Shown here: positions 11,561 to 22,850 of the stretch, piece by piece
How positions within the stretch are numbered: the stretch's first letter is position 1
Layout of the letters: every line of letters starts with the position of its first letter
Origin: Aplectana chamaeleonis
Lineage: Eukaryota > Nematoda > Chromadorea > Rhabditida > Cosmocercidae
Direction of reading: 5' to 3'
NCBI GenBank assembly: GCA_029168955.1
Contig: JAPDOI010001226.1
Span: 124,001-188,000 of the forward strand
DNA: 64,000 nt
Translations under genes and position numbers: made by a program
The notes under the pieces: model-generated
The model's input: only the letters and a program-made list of their open reading frames with translations
Told to the model about the DNA's origin: nothing
Database searches by the model: none

Positions 11561-12813
11561 CAGATGTGAATTTTTAGATTTTCGTGTAATTGTGTAGAAG
11601 ACCCCTCCTCTATAACACGGCAGATCATGCCAATCATTTTTTCTCGCGAGGCTACCGTAACCCTCCTGTAAAAATTTCCAAGTGTCAGCTTGGATATGAG
11701 CGCATCGTAATAGACAACAAAGGGGAGGTCCGAAATCCCTTGCGCGCGAGGTCCCACGCGAGATTTTGGGGCGGAGTTCACATCAGAACAACTGGGGGAG
11801 TAGAGCTGGAGCTCCCGAGGGTGCTGGCGATATCAGGATCATCAACATGTTTGGACAAAGGTTTCAACAATATTGCTGGTATAAAAGGCTTCTCACCTCA
11901 CAGTATGCCTCAGTCGGATCTCCCCACGGCGGGGGGGGGGTTTCCCAACTTTGGGTCCATATCCCCGCGGTCCACCGTGGGGCGCACCCCACCGTGGAAA
12001 GTGGCGATGGAACCACCACCCTCCCCCCGCGGGGAATAAGAAAAAAAGGGGTCATCCCGATAGTGTCGAGGCTGAACAGAGCCCATGCCGCTAATGTGTA
12101 AAGGGGGAACACCCGAGATGGTAACGCGGCTGCACTCCCTGTGAATCGGGACTCGCCCGCTGGTTCGTTTGGAACTGCCGGGGTGATGTGCGGGCGGAGT
12201 ATCCCCGTTTCCCCCCCCCCCTCGGGAGATCCGAAATTTTCGTCTGAGTATCACGTTAGGTCCTTATGCCCCATTAGTTGCACCAACACGCTGCGTTTTA
12301 GTGGAACTTTACCACTCCAATTAATGCCCAGCTGCTTCAGTTTTCGCTCCAAACTCCTGCTCTACAGTGTTGCCCAAGTGTTGGTCTCGACAACACTCAC
12401 CAAACTGTCATGAAGAACCTCATTCCACATGTATCGGAGGGAAGGGACTATCCTAGACGGGGGCAGGGCCACTCAAGATTCAAGACAGAAATTAAATGAA
12501 CCATGGTTCGTGGCTGTCTGCGTGGCTCATCTCGGAAACTTGCTAATAAATCTTGCGTGGCTCCCTTCGTCTAAGATAGAGCCGCTCTTTTATGCAAACG
12601 TCTGTTGGCCGACAACTTAGACTGTTGAACAGTCTTTGCTAGCGATGGGAATGCGGATGCTCTGATGGTCAATGGGAGCATTTTTGAAAGATATTCTAAT
12701 GAACGACTTGGTGCGTTCCATCTTTGCAGCGACCAGAAACTTGGAATGCCGCCATCAAAGCGTTGCTCTTTGAACACCGCATGCATCACTTCGGGAAAGT
12801 TTCATCATTACCT
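11561..12813. other. Non-coding stretch with G and C homopolymer tracts
   Basis: No gene was recognised. From 11920 to 12230 several G- or C-runs occur (ten Gs near 11931, Cs near 12211) among CCCCACGG/CCACCGTGGGG palindromes. These resemble the G-rich part of the hairpin cassettes at 17.7, 31.2 and 53.3 kb. The rest is unremarkable. Confidence 0.35.
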
Positions 12814-13313
12814 GTCTTAAAAGCAGTGTTCACGATAATCTTCGATTTTGAGATGAATCGCTGAATCGATTGTTTGGCCCCCGATTAAAACCGAAATGAC
12901 GAAGAAACTGAGAAAAACGCACCAGAAGGGCACGAAATCCTTTACTCTCACCCCGCCTTTTTACTCTCACAGGAACCGTTTGTTGTTACAATGAGATCTT
13001 ATGTGGACCTGTGTTTTGCAAGTCTCCACTCTCTGTTGCTCCATTCTTTCCTTCGGACTCTAATTGATATTGTTGTGCCCAAAATATTCTTTCATTTACG
13101 ACTAGTCCCATTTCCCACCGGTGACAACCACTGTGAACCTGTTCATCCAACCGGACAACTAGCATAGGCCAAAGAATAATGCCACCGAAATGGGACGATT
13201 TAGTGCGTTTCTCGCCGTTTCTTCGTAATTTTGGTAACACTTGGTAGCCAACGCATTGTTTTGAGTGGAAAACTGGGGAACGAAAATCATCGTGAACACT
13301 GCCTTTGAAGGAG
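12814..13313. mobile_element. MITE with AGCAGTGTTCACGAT ends
   Basis: The left end is CTTAAAAGCAGTGTTCACGA and the right end TCGTGAACACTGCCTTTGA, a clear inverted repeat about 500 bases apart. The same termini bound the nested insertion at 29606-30113. There is no open frame of note. Confidence 0.75.
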
Positions 13314-14779
13314 GCTCTCTCAAGACCGATCCGCAGCCTTACGCTGGATTCCAGTCGTCAGCTCTCGTGGCGTAAGTTCCCAAACTGAGGCTAGGTTTGA
13401 ATATCGCTGCGGCATTGAACGAAGCGTGCAAGTAGCGCGACTTCGAAGAAGAAAACTAGCAATGCTCATCTTAATACGTGATCTTCTGTGGTTGCGCTCA
13501 CAGCTGCGGCGAAGTCTGTTTTTGGCTTCTCAGGTTTCATCTTTTCGCTCGACACCTATCTTCCACGACCTAACCACTTACCCTTGTTCCACGGTGGATT
13601 CGCATTAACCCTGGCATTGATCTGGAACTTTCAATTGATTGGGTTTACACGCGAGGCTTCAAGACTCACTTGACAGAAATGCCATACCTTGGCTACACAA
13701 AATTGAGCAGCATAGCATAGTACAACACATGACGAGGAAAGCCAGACCATGAACGGCTTCGAAGAATATACAGAATGAAACACTCTCAGCCTGTGTTGTT
13801 TGTGGGCAGGATTTTCGGAAAATGATACGAGACGTCGCGACAACCTTGCTCCTTACAGTGAGATGCCGTTCTAGGTTGTCCAAACTTCCACAACCACGGG
13901 GTTGAAGACAGCTACAAGGGCTTTCACCTTGACTTATTCGCCTATGTGAGAGGCCAGCTTGTCCCCTTGCTGCAGCACAGAACATATGTAATGCTATCGC
14001 CCTCCATTGTGGCTCTTTTCGTAGATTCCTTCCATTGTTTATCCAGCTTGTCCGTTCGTCACTTCAAATGTTGTTCGTCAGGCTGAGGAAGCCAGGCGTT
14101 GTTCTCTACAGCAAGGAAGTGTTTAACACGGTATGCAGCGAAGACTGCATCCTCATTCAGGGTGGGCGTAAATGTCCATCGCGGCAAATTTCTGCTGTGC
14201 AATGCTCTTCAGAATTACAATTCTGGATCTTTTCCGAACTCGACTAGAGGGTGGAATCAACACTCTCGAGTGCTATGGTGCACACACTCATTCAACAGTC
14301 TTTAGGAAAACGTGTGTAGGACAAGGGCAGCACGAGTTCCTCATGTTGGCACAATGAAACAACGCGCTCCTCAAGGACGTCATCCCTTCGCGCAATCTTT
14401 GCTATTCTTGTGGAGGCGGGCCCTTCTTCCTTACTTTTAGTCCCACGGATAGAGCAGCAGTCGGAGCAACAAGTGGACAGCTATGCCCTCCGATCAGCGC
14501 AGGAGGCGTGCTTCTACACAAGGACAAGGCCATCCCATTGCGCTGCTCTCGCACCATTGTTGTACGAGCAGTGATTGTGGATTTTGGCGGTTTTTGTAGC
14601 GATACAGCACCACTTGGGAGGAAAATGAGAGCAACGCGTGCTTCCCAAGCCTTTCTAGAGAAATACGTAGCTTTTGAGTGCTGCCTCCGCTATTATCGTT
14701 GAGGAAAGAGTGCTTCGCGCTCTCCTGCAACTCTACGATCAGTGTGCCAGTAAGGCACACAGAGGGATGGTGAGATAAG
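13314..14779. other. Stretch with no assignable gene
   Basis: Moderately GC-balanced sequence with scattered short open frames on both strands but no exon I can defend. The segment 14470-14700 has coding-like composition in more than one frame without convincing splice sites. It may be old transposon or pseudogene sequence. Confidence 0.3.
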
Positions 14780-15658
14780 AACGTAAAGACGATCCGAACA
14801 TTGCTCGACACGACGCGGTCGCGTCATGGCTCTATAATGTTCTAAGTTTTTACTTCGATATTGTTATATCTTGACCACCGGCGGTGCTGTTTTCCTACTT
14901 CCTAGTCTCGGCAGACCCTCAACTGCTGACCGGTATGTGAATTAGGGCACACCGCTCTCCACTTCTTTCGTACCCTACCCTTTATCAATTACTCAAAAAA
15001 CCGCCGCATTCAATGCGTGTCGAATATGCATTCAACTGGAGTGACCACACCCATCGAACGGCTTCAACACAGGGGCACGTGCTCCAAACAGCAGCACGTG
15101 CTGCAAAATTTTCTGGCAGGAGCATGTGCCGCAAAATTCAATCGCATAAGTACGTGTTGCAAGGTAGTCCAGCGCTATCGTAGCAGCACACAGACGCAAC
15201 GCGGCTGGCACAACGACGTGCCACGCGGCCAGCTCGCCGAGCATCATCTGGAGCCGTCAGCGATTGGACGAGGCCTCCAGCAGCCGGGCGGGTGAAGTAA
15301 CGCAAACCTGGGTAACTGAACCGGTAAAGCTGCCGACCTCTCAGTTCCGTCTCAGGAGTGCATCGTATACTTTCCTTTCTTAGATAATCGTTTTGTCATC
15401 GAGTTGAATGTGTATCATTCACGCATTGGACGGCTTACTTGTTGGAGCACGTGCTGTTAGTTAAAACACAGTAGGAGCACGTGCTCCCCTAGCAGCACGT
15501 CCCCTAACTGTGCTCGAAACCACCTTGTGTTCGATTTGAATGCATATTCGACACGCATTGAATGCGGCGATTGTCCGAGTGGTCATCATAAATTTTGTTC
15601 ACGATAGCCGTGGCACGACCGCGTCGTGTCGCGCGAAGTTGAGTTGCCCTTTACGTTT
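14780..15658. mobile_element. MITE with ACACGACGCGGTCGCG ends, interrupted by another MITE
   Basis: The left end (AACGTAAAG...GCTCGACACGACGCGGTC) and right end (GACCGCGTCGTGTCGCGC...CTTTACGTT) are inverted repeats. An uninterrupted copy at 17881-18180 shows that 14992-15579 is an insertion: the host sequence reads ...TTTATCAATT...TCATCA... across it. It is non-coding. A partial relative lies inside the element at 33.4-33.6 kb. Confidence 0.8.
14992..15579. mobile_element. MITE with GCACGTGC palindromes, copy 2, nested
   Basis: This copy has the same termini and interior as 9681-10269, including GCCGCATTCAATGCGTG ends and GGAGCACGTGCTC palindromes. It lies inside the ACACGACGCGGTC MITE, so this family was active more recently. 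Confidence 0.85.
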
Positions 15659-15817
15659 TCTAATGGTGAGCGTGCCATATGATGCTTTGTAGCGATGTAC
15701 GTACCATGATAAGTGGCGAGTAAATCGAATCTGGCCAGACGCGCGCCATCAGGCATTGTTAGGAGCGCGGGAGCAGCATACGCTGTTTTAGCTGGTGAGC
15801 GGCTCGTAGATTAGGTG

Positions 15818-15984
15818 TTACACCCCATTCATACTCTCGCAATAGCGGCGAATGCCGCGGAATATGAGCAGAAAAATGAGCAATTGAATGTCTGATACCA
15901 TTATAAGACATCTGTTTTATCAATTTCCTGCTGATATTCTGCGGCATTCGCCGCTATCGGAGAAGTATGAATGGGTTGTTATAC
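15818..15984. repeat. Short foldback around GAATGCCGCGGAATAT
   Basis: The arms ATTCATACTCTCGCAATAGC...GGCGAATGCCGCGGAATAT and ATATTCTGCGGCATTCGCCG...AGTATGAATGGGTTG pair across a centre near 15900. It is a hairpin of about 165 bases, probably a small foldback MITE. Confidence 0.7.
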
Positions 15985-16049
15985 AGCTACAAGCGGACAG
16001 TATCATTTACATAGTTTCCTTCAAAACTTGTGACCGACCGGGTTTATAA

Positions 16050-17384
16050 CTCAGACATTGGGAGCAGCAGACAGCTGGCGAAAACTCGCCAGTTGCTCAA
16101 CAGCTGGGGGGTAGCTGGCATCTAGCTGGCCAATGGCAATCACGAGGCCAATAGTTGGCACACACTCGTCATGTCATTTAATGTCAGCGGCGGACGGCTG
16201 GCGAATATGTGCCAGTTTCCTAACAGCTGGGTGATAATTGGTATTTAGCTGGCAATTGGCAATTACCAGGCCGACAGCTGGCTCATCCTTGGCATCTCAA
16301 TTAGAGCTAGCGACGGACCGCTGACGGAAATGTGCCAGCTGCCTGAAAGCGGCGTGATAATTTGCATTCAGCTGGCAAGAGCGATCAGGCCTCCTCAGAC
16401 ATTGGGATTGGCGGACCGCCGGCATTTGCTTGGCGAGCGAAAACCATTCCCGGTGTCGGACCGCCACTAGCCGGCGGTCCGCCAAAACCCTGCCGGCGGT
16501 CCGCCAGGACGATGGCCGACCGCTGGCAGTCTCTTGGCTAATACCTGGCAGCCCGCTGTCGAGCAGTCAATCGCCAGCGGTCCGCCAGTCTCTTGTATGC
16601 TAGCCTCTGTAGAGTGACTTTAGGTCACCTTCCAGGGCCGGCATCAAAGTGCCGAGTGAACACTCATTGGACTGAATCGCCTTATATACCGGCTCGGCTT
16701 ATCAGTGAAATCAGAGATCAAACTACAACATGTTAAAACATGAGTAGTCGTCAACTCTCTCGAGTGCCAGCCATGTGACGACTCAGTGCCAAGCGAAGGC
16801 CACTGGGCGGTCATGTGCCAGCCAAGTGCCGATTGGTGGATAACTGCGTTTTAATGCGCTCGGTAATTTCGAGGTTTGATTGCCCTTACCAGCCGAATGC
16901 AAGTTATCACGCAGCTTTCACGGGTGCGTTCCAAGAATGTTTCCATGATGCCGTGGGAGGGCAAATAGCCTCTCCATGGACAAAACTGTTGCCCATGGCC
17001 ACGAATTATAACTGTAAATTGCTTCCACGCGGCCGTGGCTACGTTTCCAAGGAAGCCTTTTACCATGGGAATGCTCTTAGAACGCACCTCAGGCAGCTGG
17101 CACATTTTCGCCAGAGGTCCGCCGCTAGCTCTAATTGAGATGCCAAGGATGAGCCAGCTGTCGGCCTCGTAATTAGCAATGTCCAGCTGAATGCCAGTTA
17201 TCACCCAGCTGTTAGGCAACTGGCACATATTCGCCAGCCGTCCGTTGCTGGCATTGAATGAAATGCCGAGTGTATGCCAACTGTTGGTCTCGTGATTGCC
17301 ATTGGCCAGCTAAATGCCAGCTACCCCCAGCTGTTGAGCAACTGGCGAATTTTCGCCAGCGGTCCGCTGCTCCCAATGTCTGAG
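16050..17384. mobile_element. CAGCTGG-rich inverted-repeat element with CTCAGACA ends
   Basis: The element begins CTCAGACATTGGGA and ends TCCCAATGTCTGAG. Both arms contain the same landmarks in inverted order: AGCTGGCATCTAGCTGGC, GGCATCTCAATTAG, GCCAGCTGCCTGAAAG. A second CTCAGACATTGGGA at 16394 marks an inner element or an internal end. The interior carries GGCGGACCGCTGGCAGTC-type motifs and one hairpin cassette (16600-16690, minus). The flanking sequence to about 17870 continues with more of the same family. No transposase is encoded; it would be moved in trans by a source I cannot see. Confidence 0.75.
16600..16690 (-). ncRNA. TATA-hairpin cassette, copy a (truncated)
   Basis: Read on the minus strand: GGTATATAAGGCG, then hairpins GAGTGTTCACTC, GGCACTTTGATGCC and GGTGACCTAAAGTCAC, then TCTACAGAGGCTAGCATA, where it breaks off before the U-rich motif. 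It is nearly identical to copy b over the shared part. Whether it is transcribed is unknown; an snRNA-like gene or a transposon promoter and leader are the two readings. Confidence 0.35.
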
Positions 17385-17880
17385 TCAAAATTACCGAGCG
17401 CATAGAAAGGCAGTTATCTACCAATCGGCACTCGGCTGGCGCCTAACCGCCCAACGGCCTTCGCTTGACACTGAGTCGTTACATGACTGGCACTTGGGAG
17501 AATTGACGACTACTCACGTTTTAACATGTTATAGTTTGATATCTGATTTCATTGATAAGCCCAGCCGGTATATAAGGCGATTCAGTCGAATGAGTGTTCA
17601 CTCGGCACTTTGATGCCGGCCCTGGAAGGTGACCTGAAGTCACTCTACAGAGGCTAACATATTTTTGGCAGCTGAGAGGTAAGTCCCCACGGCAAGGGGG
17701 GGAGGTGGGGTGGGTCCCCCACCTCAGACCGTTGCGTAGGCGATCTCCTACGCAAAGATCTGCGGTGAGGGACCCACCTCGACCCATCGGTCGCCAAGAG
17801 ACTGGCGGACCGCTGGCAAGTGATCGCTCAACTTCGCACTGTCAGATAATAGCCAAGTGACTGCCAGCGGTCGGCATAAG
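17385..17880. mobile_element. Further CTCAGACA-family sequence around cassette b
   Basis: The sequence from 17385 to 17880 mirrors 16560-16860 in inverted order: ACGTTTTAACATG, GTTTGATATCTGATTTC, then the cassette and GACTGGCGGACCGCTGGC. With 16050-17384 it forms one large nested palindrome. Around 17700-17790 a GGTGGGTCCCCCACCTC segment and a CGTAGGCGATCTCCTACG hairpin are shared with 31150-31200. Confidence 0.6.
17567..17704 (+). ncRNA. TATA-hairpin cassette, copy b (complete)
   Basis: The order on the plus strand is: TATA box GGTATATAAGG (17567), a hairpin GAGTGTTCACTC, a hairpin GGCACTTTGATGCC, a stem GGTGACCTGAAGTCAC, a hairpin CTCTACAGAG, a U-rich ATATTTTTGGC resembling an Sm-protein site (17660-17670), then CAGCTGAGAGGTAAGTCCCC and a G-run. 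GAG|GTAAGT is also a textbook splice donor, so a transposon 5' leader is an equally valid reading. Seven other copies in the window keep this order to differing extents. Confidence 0.4.
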
Positions 17881-18180
17881 AACTTTAAGGCCAACCGAAT
17901 ATTGCTCGACACGACGCGGTCGCGTCACGGCTCCATAATTTTCTAAGTTTTTGCTCCGATTTCGTTATGTCTTGACCACCGGTGGTACTGTGTTCGTACT
18001 TCCTAATCAATGCAGATCCTCAACTGCTGACCCCTGGAGAAGGACCGTATGTGAATGAAGACACACCGCTCTCCACTTCTTTTATACCCTACCCTTAATC
18101 AATTCGTTATCATCAATTTTGTTTACGAGAGCCGTGACGCGAACGCGTCTTGTCTAGCAATGTTCGGTTAGCCTTTACCT
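17881..18180. mobile_element. MITE with ACACGACGCGGTCGCG ends, uninterrupted copy
   Basis: Left end ATTGCTCGACACGACGCGG; right end GCGTCTTGTCTAGCAATG; interior includes TCTTGACCACCGGTGG and CACACCGCTCTCCACTTC. It is the empty-site reference for the interrupted copy at 14780-15658. Confidence 0.8.
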
Positions 18181-18925
18181 CCTTATGCGGTCGGCCAACG
18201 TCTCAGAGAAACTCACGGCCCATCCCCGGCGCTCTTGCAGGATCGTCCGCGGCCGACGACCGGACGATCCTTCACCGAAGCCGGTAGAGCGCCGGTAAAG
18301 CGTCGCGGACCATCCTGTAGGCGCCGCGGATCGTCATGAGAGCCGCCGCGGGTCGTCTTATGAGCTGTCATTTTATGGAAACTGGACGTCAAGTAGCGTG
18401 TCTTGTCCGCAACTGCAGAAAATGCACGCCTTCACAATATTTCCGCCGAGGTCTGCGGTGAGGAACCACCCTCCCTGCGGACCGCGGCGAATCACCCTCT
18501 CTGGCAAACGCTGGCTAGTAGCCCCATACTAAGGTCCGTTTTTTGAACTCTAGCGCCTTTTTCACTATAATAGCCTACCTTCAGGCGTGACGTCATTATG
18601 GTGATTTTCTCATGAAAATCTAGCTTGATATCAAGCTACAACCCGATCCTGAATGTCCCCATGAGGCGAGCTATGGCGCCTTAACATCACGTGTTTAAGA
18701 CGGTGTGAAACACGAGCAATCGTGTTTTGAATTTCCATAGCGGCCAATCGGAGACACTCTCAAATCATCTCTCGCCTCGCGCTGGGAAGCCGACTTTCCT
18801 CCATGCATCAGAGTTCGCGCACTTTCGTTTCTTTCAGTTTCGCTTTCTCTTGCCTTTATCATTTTCCTGCCAATTTATTGCCATTTCTTCCCATTCCTTC
18901 TCAGGCCTGACCATTACGGGAAAAT
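18181..18925. other. GC-rich short palindromes then ordinary sequence
   Basis: From 18215 to 18365 the motif GATCGTCCGCGG and relatives (CCGCGGATCGTC, CGGACGATCC) recur in both orientations, as in a degraded element. From 18530 to 18925 nothing is recognised. Confidence 0.35.
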
Positions 18926-19235
18926 TTTGAAAGAATATGAGAAAAACTCTCAGATCACGAGACGATGTTGCCCTCCTCTGACAGATTTCTCCCCTATTCT
19001 GGCAGAATTCTTTCGTGATCTGACAGATATTTCTAGTAATCTGGCAGAATACTTACGTATACGGACTGGGGAATACGAGGAAATTCTGCCAGATTACGAA
19101 ACGATGTTGCCCTCCTCTGACAGAATTTTCCCGCATTCTGGCAGATTTCTCTCGTGATCTGGCAGACTTTTCTAGTTAGCTGGCAGAATTCCCCACTACT
19201 CACATAGGCAGAAAAAATATTTAGCAGACCCGAAA
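18926..19235. repeat. Diverged repeats of TCTGGCAGAATT
   Basis: TCTGGCAGA(A/T)TT and its relatives occur about eight times between 18980 and 19200. A longer unit, GAGACGATGTTGCCCTCCTC / GAAACGATGTTGCCCTCCTC, is present twice 128 bases apart. The block looks like a local duplication with flanking palindromes. It is non-coding. Confidence 0.65.
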
Positions 19236-19566
19236 AAGTCTCTATTTTGTCAGACATTCTTCCGATGAAAGGGTCCCGAAAGGCCGAAAATGGAGCCCAA
19301 GATTTCCAAAACCTTTAGATATGTGCTCGAAATTGTTAGATTTTTGCAGTATTTCTGCCTGAGAAACCCCGCCTTTTTGCCCTTCGGTAATCTGGTATGA
19401 CGTGCTTTTTTCGATCAGTACTGCTCGCATCCTAAAGCCATTGATGGTAGGACTTCGGCTTATTTCTGCTACCGTAATCCGGCAATCGCTCCAGAACCCA
19501 AACGTGCTCCGTCCCTTCGCCGTTTAGATCATCCTGTTCCACTAACAATTCATCATGGTATCGATT
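19236..19566. other. Stretch containing a dispersed repeat also seen at 21.8 kb
   Basis: TTGATGGTAGGACTTCGGC... at 19441-19500 is the inverted relative of sequence at 21800-21860 (GCCGAAGTCTTACCATCAA). Confidence 0.5.
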
Positions 19567-19820
19567 ACAGGCCATAAACCGGCCACTGTCTCACTGCCGA
19601 CTGCCTACCACGCGCTGCGCGACCGCACGCGCGTCGGAAGCAGACGGGTTTTGGCCGCCGCGCGACGAGTTTTGACAGCCGCGCGACGTTACGGCCGCCG
19701 CGCGGCTGCCGAAACTCGTCGCGCGGCGGCCAAAACTCGTCTCTGCCGACGCACGTGCGGCCGCGCAGGGCGCGGTACGCAGTCGGCGGGGAGACATTGG
19801 CCGTTTTATGGCCTGTAGCT
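19567..19820. mobile_element. GC-rich palindromic element with TACAGGCCATAAA ends
   Basis: Left end TACAGGCCATAAACCGGCCA; right end TGGCCGTTTTATGGCCTGTA. The arms (GCGCGACCGCACGCGCGTCGG and its counterpart) fold on a centre with CGCGCGGCGGCC repeats. This is a foldback MITE of about 250 bases with no gene. Confidence 0.8.
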
Positions 19821-20183
19821 TTTCTGACCTTTTCACCACCATTGAAGCAGGAGGTTTTGGACTATTTTTTTGGATGATGTCAATAACATTTCAAACTGGG
19901 CCTGAAGAGTTTTTTCAAATTTTTTTCAACGACTTTATTGTGGGAATAAAGAAACATACATATACACGTATGTGAATGAGATTCTTTGTTAAAGTAAAAA
20001 AAAAAGATGCATAACAATGGCAGAAGTGAGAAGGGGACAAAATATGATTTTTGCAGAGAAAATTTTTTACAATTCGAATGAAATCTTGTCTCAAGATACT
20101 TGAGGCCACCGCTACTGGGACAAAGAAAAGCACAACAAGCTGGGAAAACCCGTCACATCAGATTATTAGTAATACCCTTTTAA
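19821..20183 (-). other. Probable 3' non-coding tail of the LINE fragment
   Basis: AT-rich sequence lying immediately 3' (minus strand) of the reverse-transcriptase C-terminal fragment, so it may be the LINE 3' region. The element's 3' end is not sharply marked. Confidence 0.35.
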
Positions 20184-20640
20184 TCAGAGTGAACGCTCAC
20201 TCGTTCCTTGTAATGACCTGAGATCGTACTTGGATAGACTACTTTGAAAGATAGAAAAGTTTCCAGATTCAGCGATTTCTGCAGGCAAATTGTTCCAAGT
20301 TCTGACAACCCTGAACGCAAAGGAATTCAATATGCTGCCTTTAGAGGTGAATTTCCGTTCAAGTTGGAATCCATGTTTGCGAGAACGGACATGGTGGCGA
20401 GTAAACACGAAGAGGCTGTCAAAGGGAATGTCGCAAAAACCATGCACGATCTTATAGCACAGATGCAAATCGAATTCAGCTCTGCGATATTGTAGGGTAT
20501 TTAACCCTAGCATATCCAAACGAGCTGCATAATCTGGAACTTCTATGTTTGGGAATACTTTGGTGAACACACGTCTAAAGTATCGTTTTTGCACATTTTC
20601 AATGATCTCATCATCTTCCACTGTGACATCTCGACATGAA
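20184..20640 (-). pseudogene. C-terminal end of a non-LTR (jockey/CR1-like) reverse transcriptase
   Basis: About 145 residues up to a stop. The pattern is typical of the region after the polymerase domain in jockey/CR1-type LINEs: VQKRYFRRVF, RRAEFDLHLCYKIVHG, an Arg-rich RHHVRSRKHG, then VVRTWNNLPAEI and a final SSLSKYDLR. The YxDD catalytic part and everything before it are absent, as in the usual 5'-truncated LINE insertion. The remaining frame is intact, so the insertion may be fairly young. Family assignment rests on remembered pattern, not on a search. Confidence 0.8.
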
Positions 20641-22077
20641 GAGTTTGAACACTTTAGTATCCTTTAAAGAAAGTCATTCTCTTCATCCACTTCAATTTAC
20701 AGCCAGCGCTCGTCGCTTTTTCTAATGAATACGAATTTTTGATATTCCAGGATGAATTAATCATTTTGGGATGGGGCATTTTCTTACTTGTCCGTAAAAG
20801 CTAACTGCGGAGTCAAAAGTTTTCGTTTCCGAATGTGTGATACCGAGATGTAGAAGCAGAATTATAAACTGGGTAAGGCATGTGAATCACACCAATCAGA
20901 TAGTGTGATTCACACCGATGCGCTGTTGTTTGGAATACTTGTAGCTGATTTTGGAGACAATTTTTAGGAGGCCTTATGAGTAGAACAGGCGCCCGAAAAA
21001 AATCCCTTGGGAAATTTCTCGTTGCCGAGAATGCCGCGAAAACACGAACAATCGGAATTCTTAGTAGTGAGAATTCATTCATGGCTCCACCCAAAGAGAA
21101 AGCAGCGGAGTAGTACCTTGTATAAATTCCTGAAACGATATCTATGTACAAGCTATGAAACGGTTAAATTCACTTGGTTCCTACGCGTGCTGGTGCGGAG
21201 CGGAGGTTAGAGACAGTGAGAGAGCGGAGGGCAGACCGAGGCTGAGGCGTCACGCGCGCCGCTCGCGCCTCGAATGATGTGAATTACGTTTTATAGAGGG
21301 TATATACCGTGTTTTTTTACACTCCACAATGTTCTCACCAACCCGAGGTCTTCCTCCCTTTGCAAAATCAGGAGAGCTAAAGGGCCTATGAAGTTAAAGG
21401 TGAATGCAGAAAACGATTTTCAGTTTGAGTGTCTCTTTCTAAACTAGCACGTCCAGAGTTTGAGGACTCTAGCTCTGAAAGTTTAAAAAATCGCTGGGTG
21501 ACAAGCTCTGATCTGATCCCACCTTTGCATGGTGTGCTCGGGTGACACCATTAAGGAAACGCGTGCGATTGAACTGAACGAGGTTGCAAAACAGTTCCGA
21601 CGTAAAGGGAAACCCGGCGCTGGGTCCCGAAACTATTGTCAGAAACGGCACCCGAAAAGCGCTGGTTCCTACCATCTTTGGCTTTATCTGGATAGGGAGT
21701 AAGCGCGCTATGCAGCGAAACTGCGACGCGAAACGCGCGCGTCTGAAGTAAATAAAGCTGCAAATGGCTTGGGCTAATAGGACTTTTAGCGTTGGGTCCT
21801 GATGCGATTTCCGGATTATGGTAGCCGAAATACGCCGAAGTCTTACCATCAATGGCTTTACCCGCATCCGGCTGTGTTATCGCGGAAGTGGAGCACACAT
21901 GTTACTGCTTTTAGATCACAAGCTGCCTTATTCTCAATTCGAGTAATGCCATTGATGTTTAGCTGAATCATCAACTTGCACATACTTCATCACAAGCTGG
22001 TAGCTCGGAAGGTATAGCTTACTATTTGTGTGTTTTTCCAGTTCTTCGGCCGTCTCATGTTATCCTTTTTTTTTCAG
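20641..22077. other. Stretch without a defensible gene; dispersed repeats
   Basis: A small palindrome GTGTGATTCACACC lies near 20880-20920. From 21480 to 21900 two diverged direct repeats share TGGGTCC(C/T)GA...TACCATC...GGCTTTA, one starting near 21625 and one near 21795, and a relative lies at 19.44 kb. 21236-21290 is GC-rich. No exon was accepted up to the acceptor at 22077. Confidence 0.35.
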
Positions 22078-22179
22078 AAAACAAGGAAGATCATCACAGA
22101 AGCGGCGGACGACGAAGACAATGCGGAAAAACGGCAACGAATGGACGACTCAGGGGTCGAGAATGATTGGAGGATCTAA
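22078..22179 (+). CDS. Possible last exon of an acidic/basic, nuclear-type protein
   Basis: After a strong acceptor (CTTTTTTTTTCAG) the frame AAA ACA AGG encodes 33 residues to a TAA at 22177-22179. It includes ITEAADDEDNAEKRQRMDDS, an acidic patch followed by a basic KRQR cluster such as a nuclear localisation signal. An alternative frame across the same exon is also open (it fits a possible upstream exon ending GGAAG|GTATAG near 22013), so the reading is not settled. No family recognised. Confidence 0.35.
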   Translation, partial: KTRKIITEAADDEDNAEKRQRMDDSGVENDWRI

Positions 22180-22556
22180 GCCAGGACTAGGACTGCCGGC
22201 CAGGGTCAGGCGAGAATTTTCGCAACGGGGGTGGGGTGAATTTGAATTTTTTTTTCAGAAATTTTGGCCCGGAAATCAAGGTTAGGGGGGGTTGCAGAAT
22301 TTCTGGTCCAAAAAAATTAAAATTTGATGAAAATGCCCCGAAATTCTCAATATTTTTGGTAATCAAAGGGAAGGGAATCGCTCAGGTTTTTCAAGAATTT
22401 TCAGCGTCTGGCTATAAACTGTCCAGAAACTTCGCCTCGGGGGATCGCAAAAACTTAGAAACCTGGAAAAAAATTATGGTGGGTGTTCGCCACGATTTGG
22501 GAAAATTACGCAACGCCCCGCTTCACCCTGCAGCCGGCAACCCCTGTTACATGTAA

Positions 22557-22850
22557 GGTGCGTCCGAATGAAAATGGCGGCTCATGCGGCCGGCGTGCTT
22601 GGCAGGCCGCCGTCGCGTTCGCCGCTCTCGGACAAGCATGCGAAAAGTCCCCACCGCCATCGACTACGAACGGGGCCGGCACCGGCTGGCAGCAAGCACT
22701 GCGCCGATCAATCAGCTCTGCAGACGAGGGGAGAGGGGACGGCCGTCGTTGAAATCCAACACTCGTCCGAGGGCGGCGCATGCGAAGGCCGCCTGCCAAG
22801 AACGCCGACCGCGAGGGCCGCCATTCTCATTCGGGCACACTTTATGAGAT
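22557..22850. mobile_element. Foldback element with GTGCGTCCGAATGA ends
   Basis: The left part GGTGCGTCCGAATGAAAATGG and right part CCATTCTCATTCGGGCACAC are inverted repeats. GCAGGCCGCCGTCGCG-type sequence mirrors between the arms, giving a hairpin of about 290 bases. It is GC-rich and non-coding. Confidence 0.75.

Noticed and set aside
14494..14811. A coding exon on either strand near 14.5-14.8 kb
   Set aside because: Composition is mildly coding-like but several frames compete and I found no acceptor and donor pair; left as unassigned.
17640..17704. A spliced-leader RNA gene
   Set aside because: The GAG|GTAAGT donor and U-rich motif recall SL RNA, but the donor lies after, not before, the Sm-like motif, and no known SL exon sequence is present. 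Kept only as an snRNA-like or leader hypothesis.
19555..19842. Arg/Ala-rich open frames on both strands
   Set aside because: They come from the GC-rich palindrome; both strands are open because the sequence is self-complementary.
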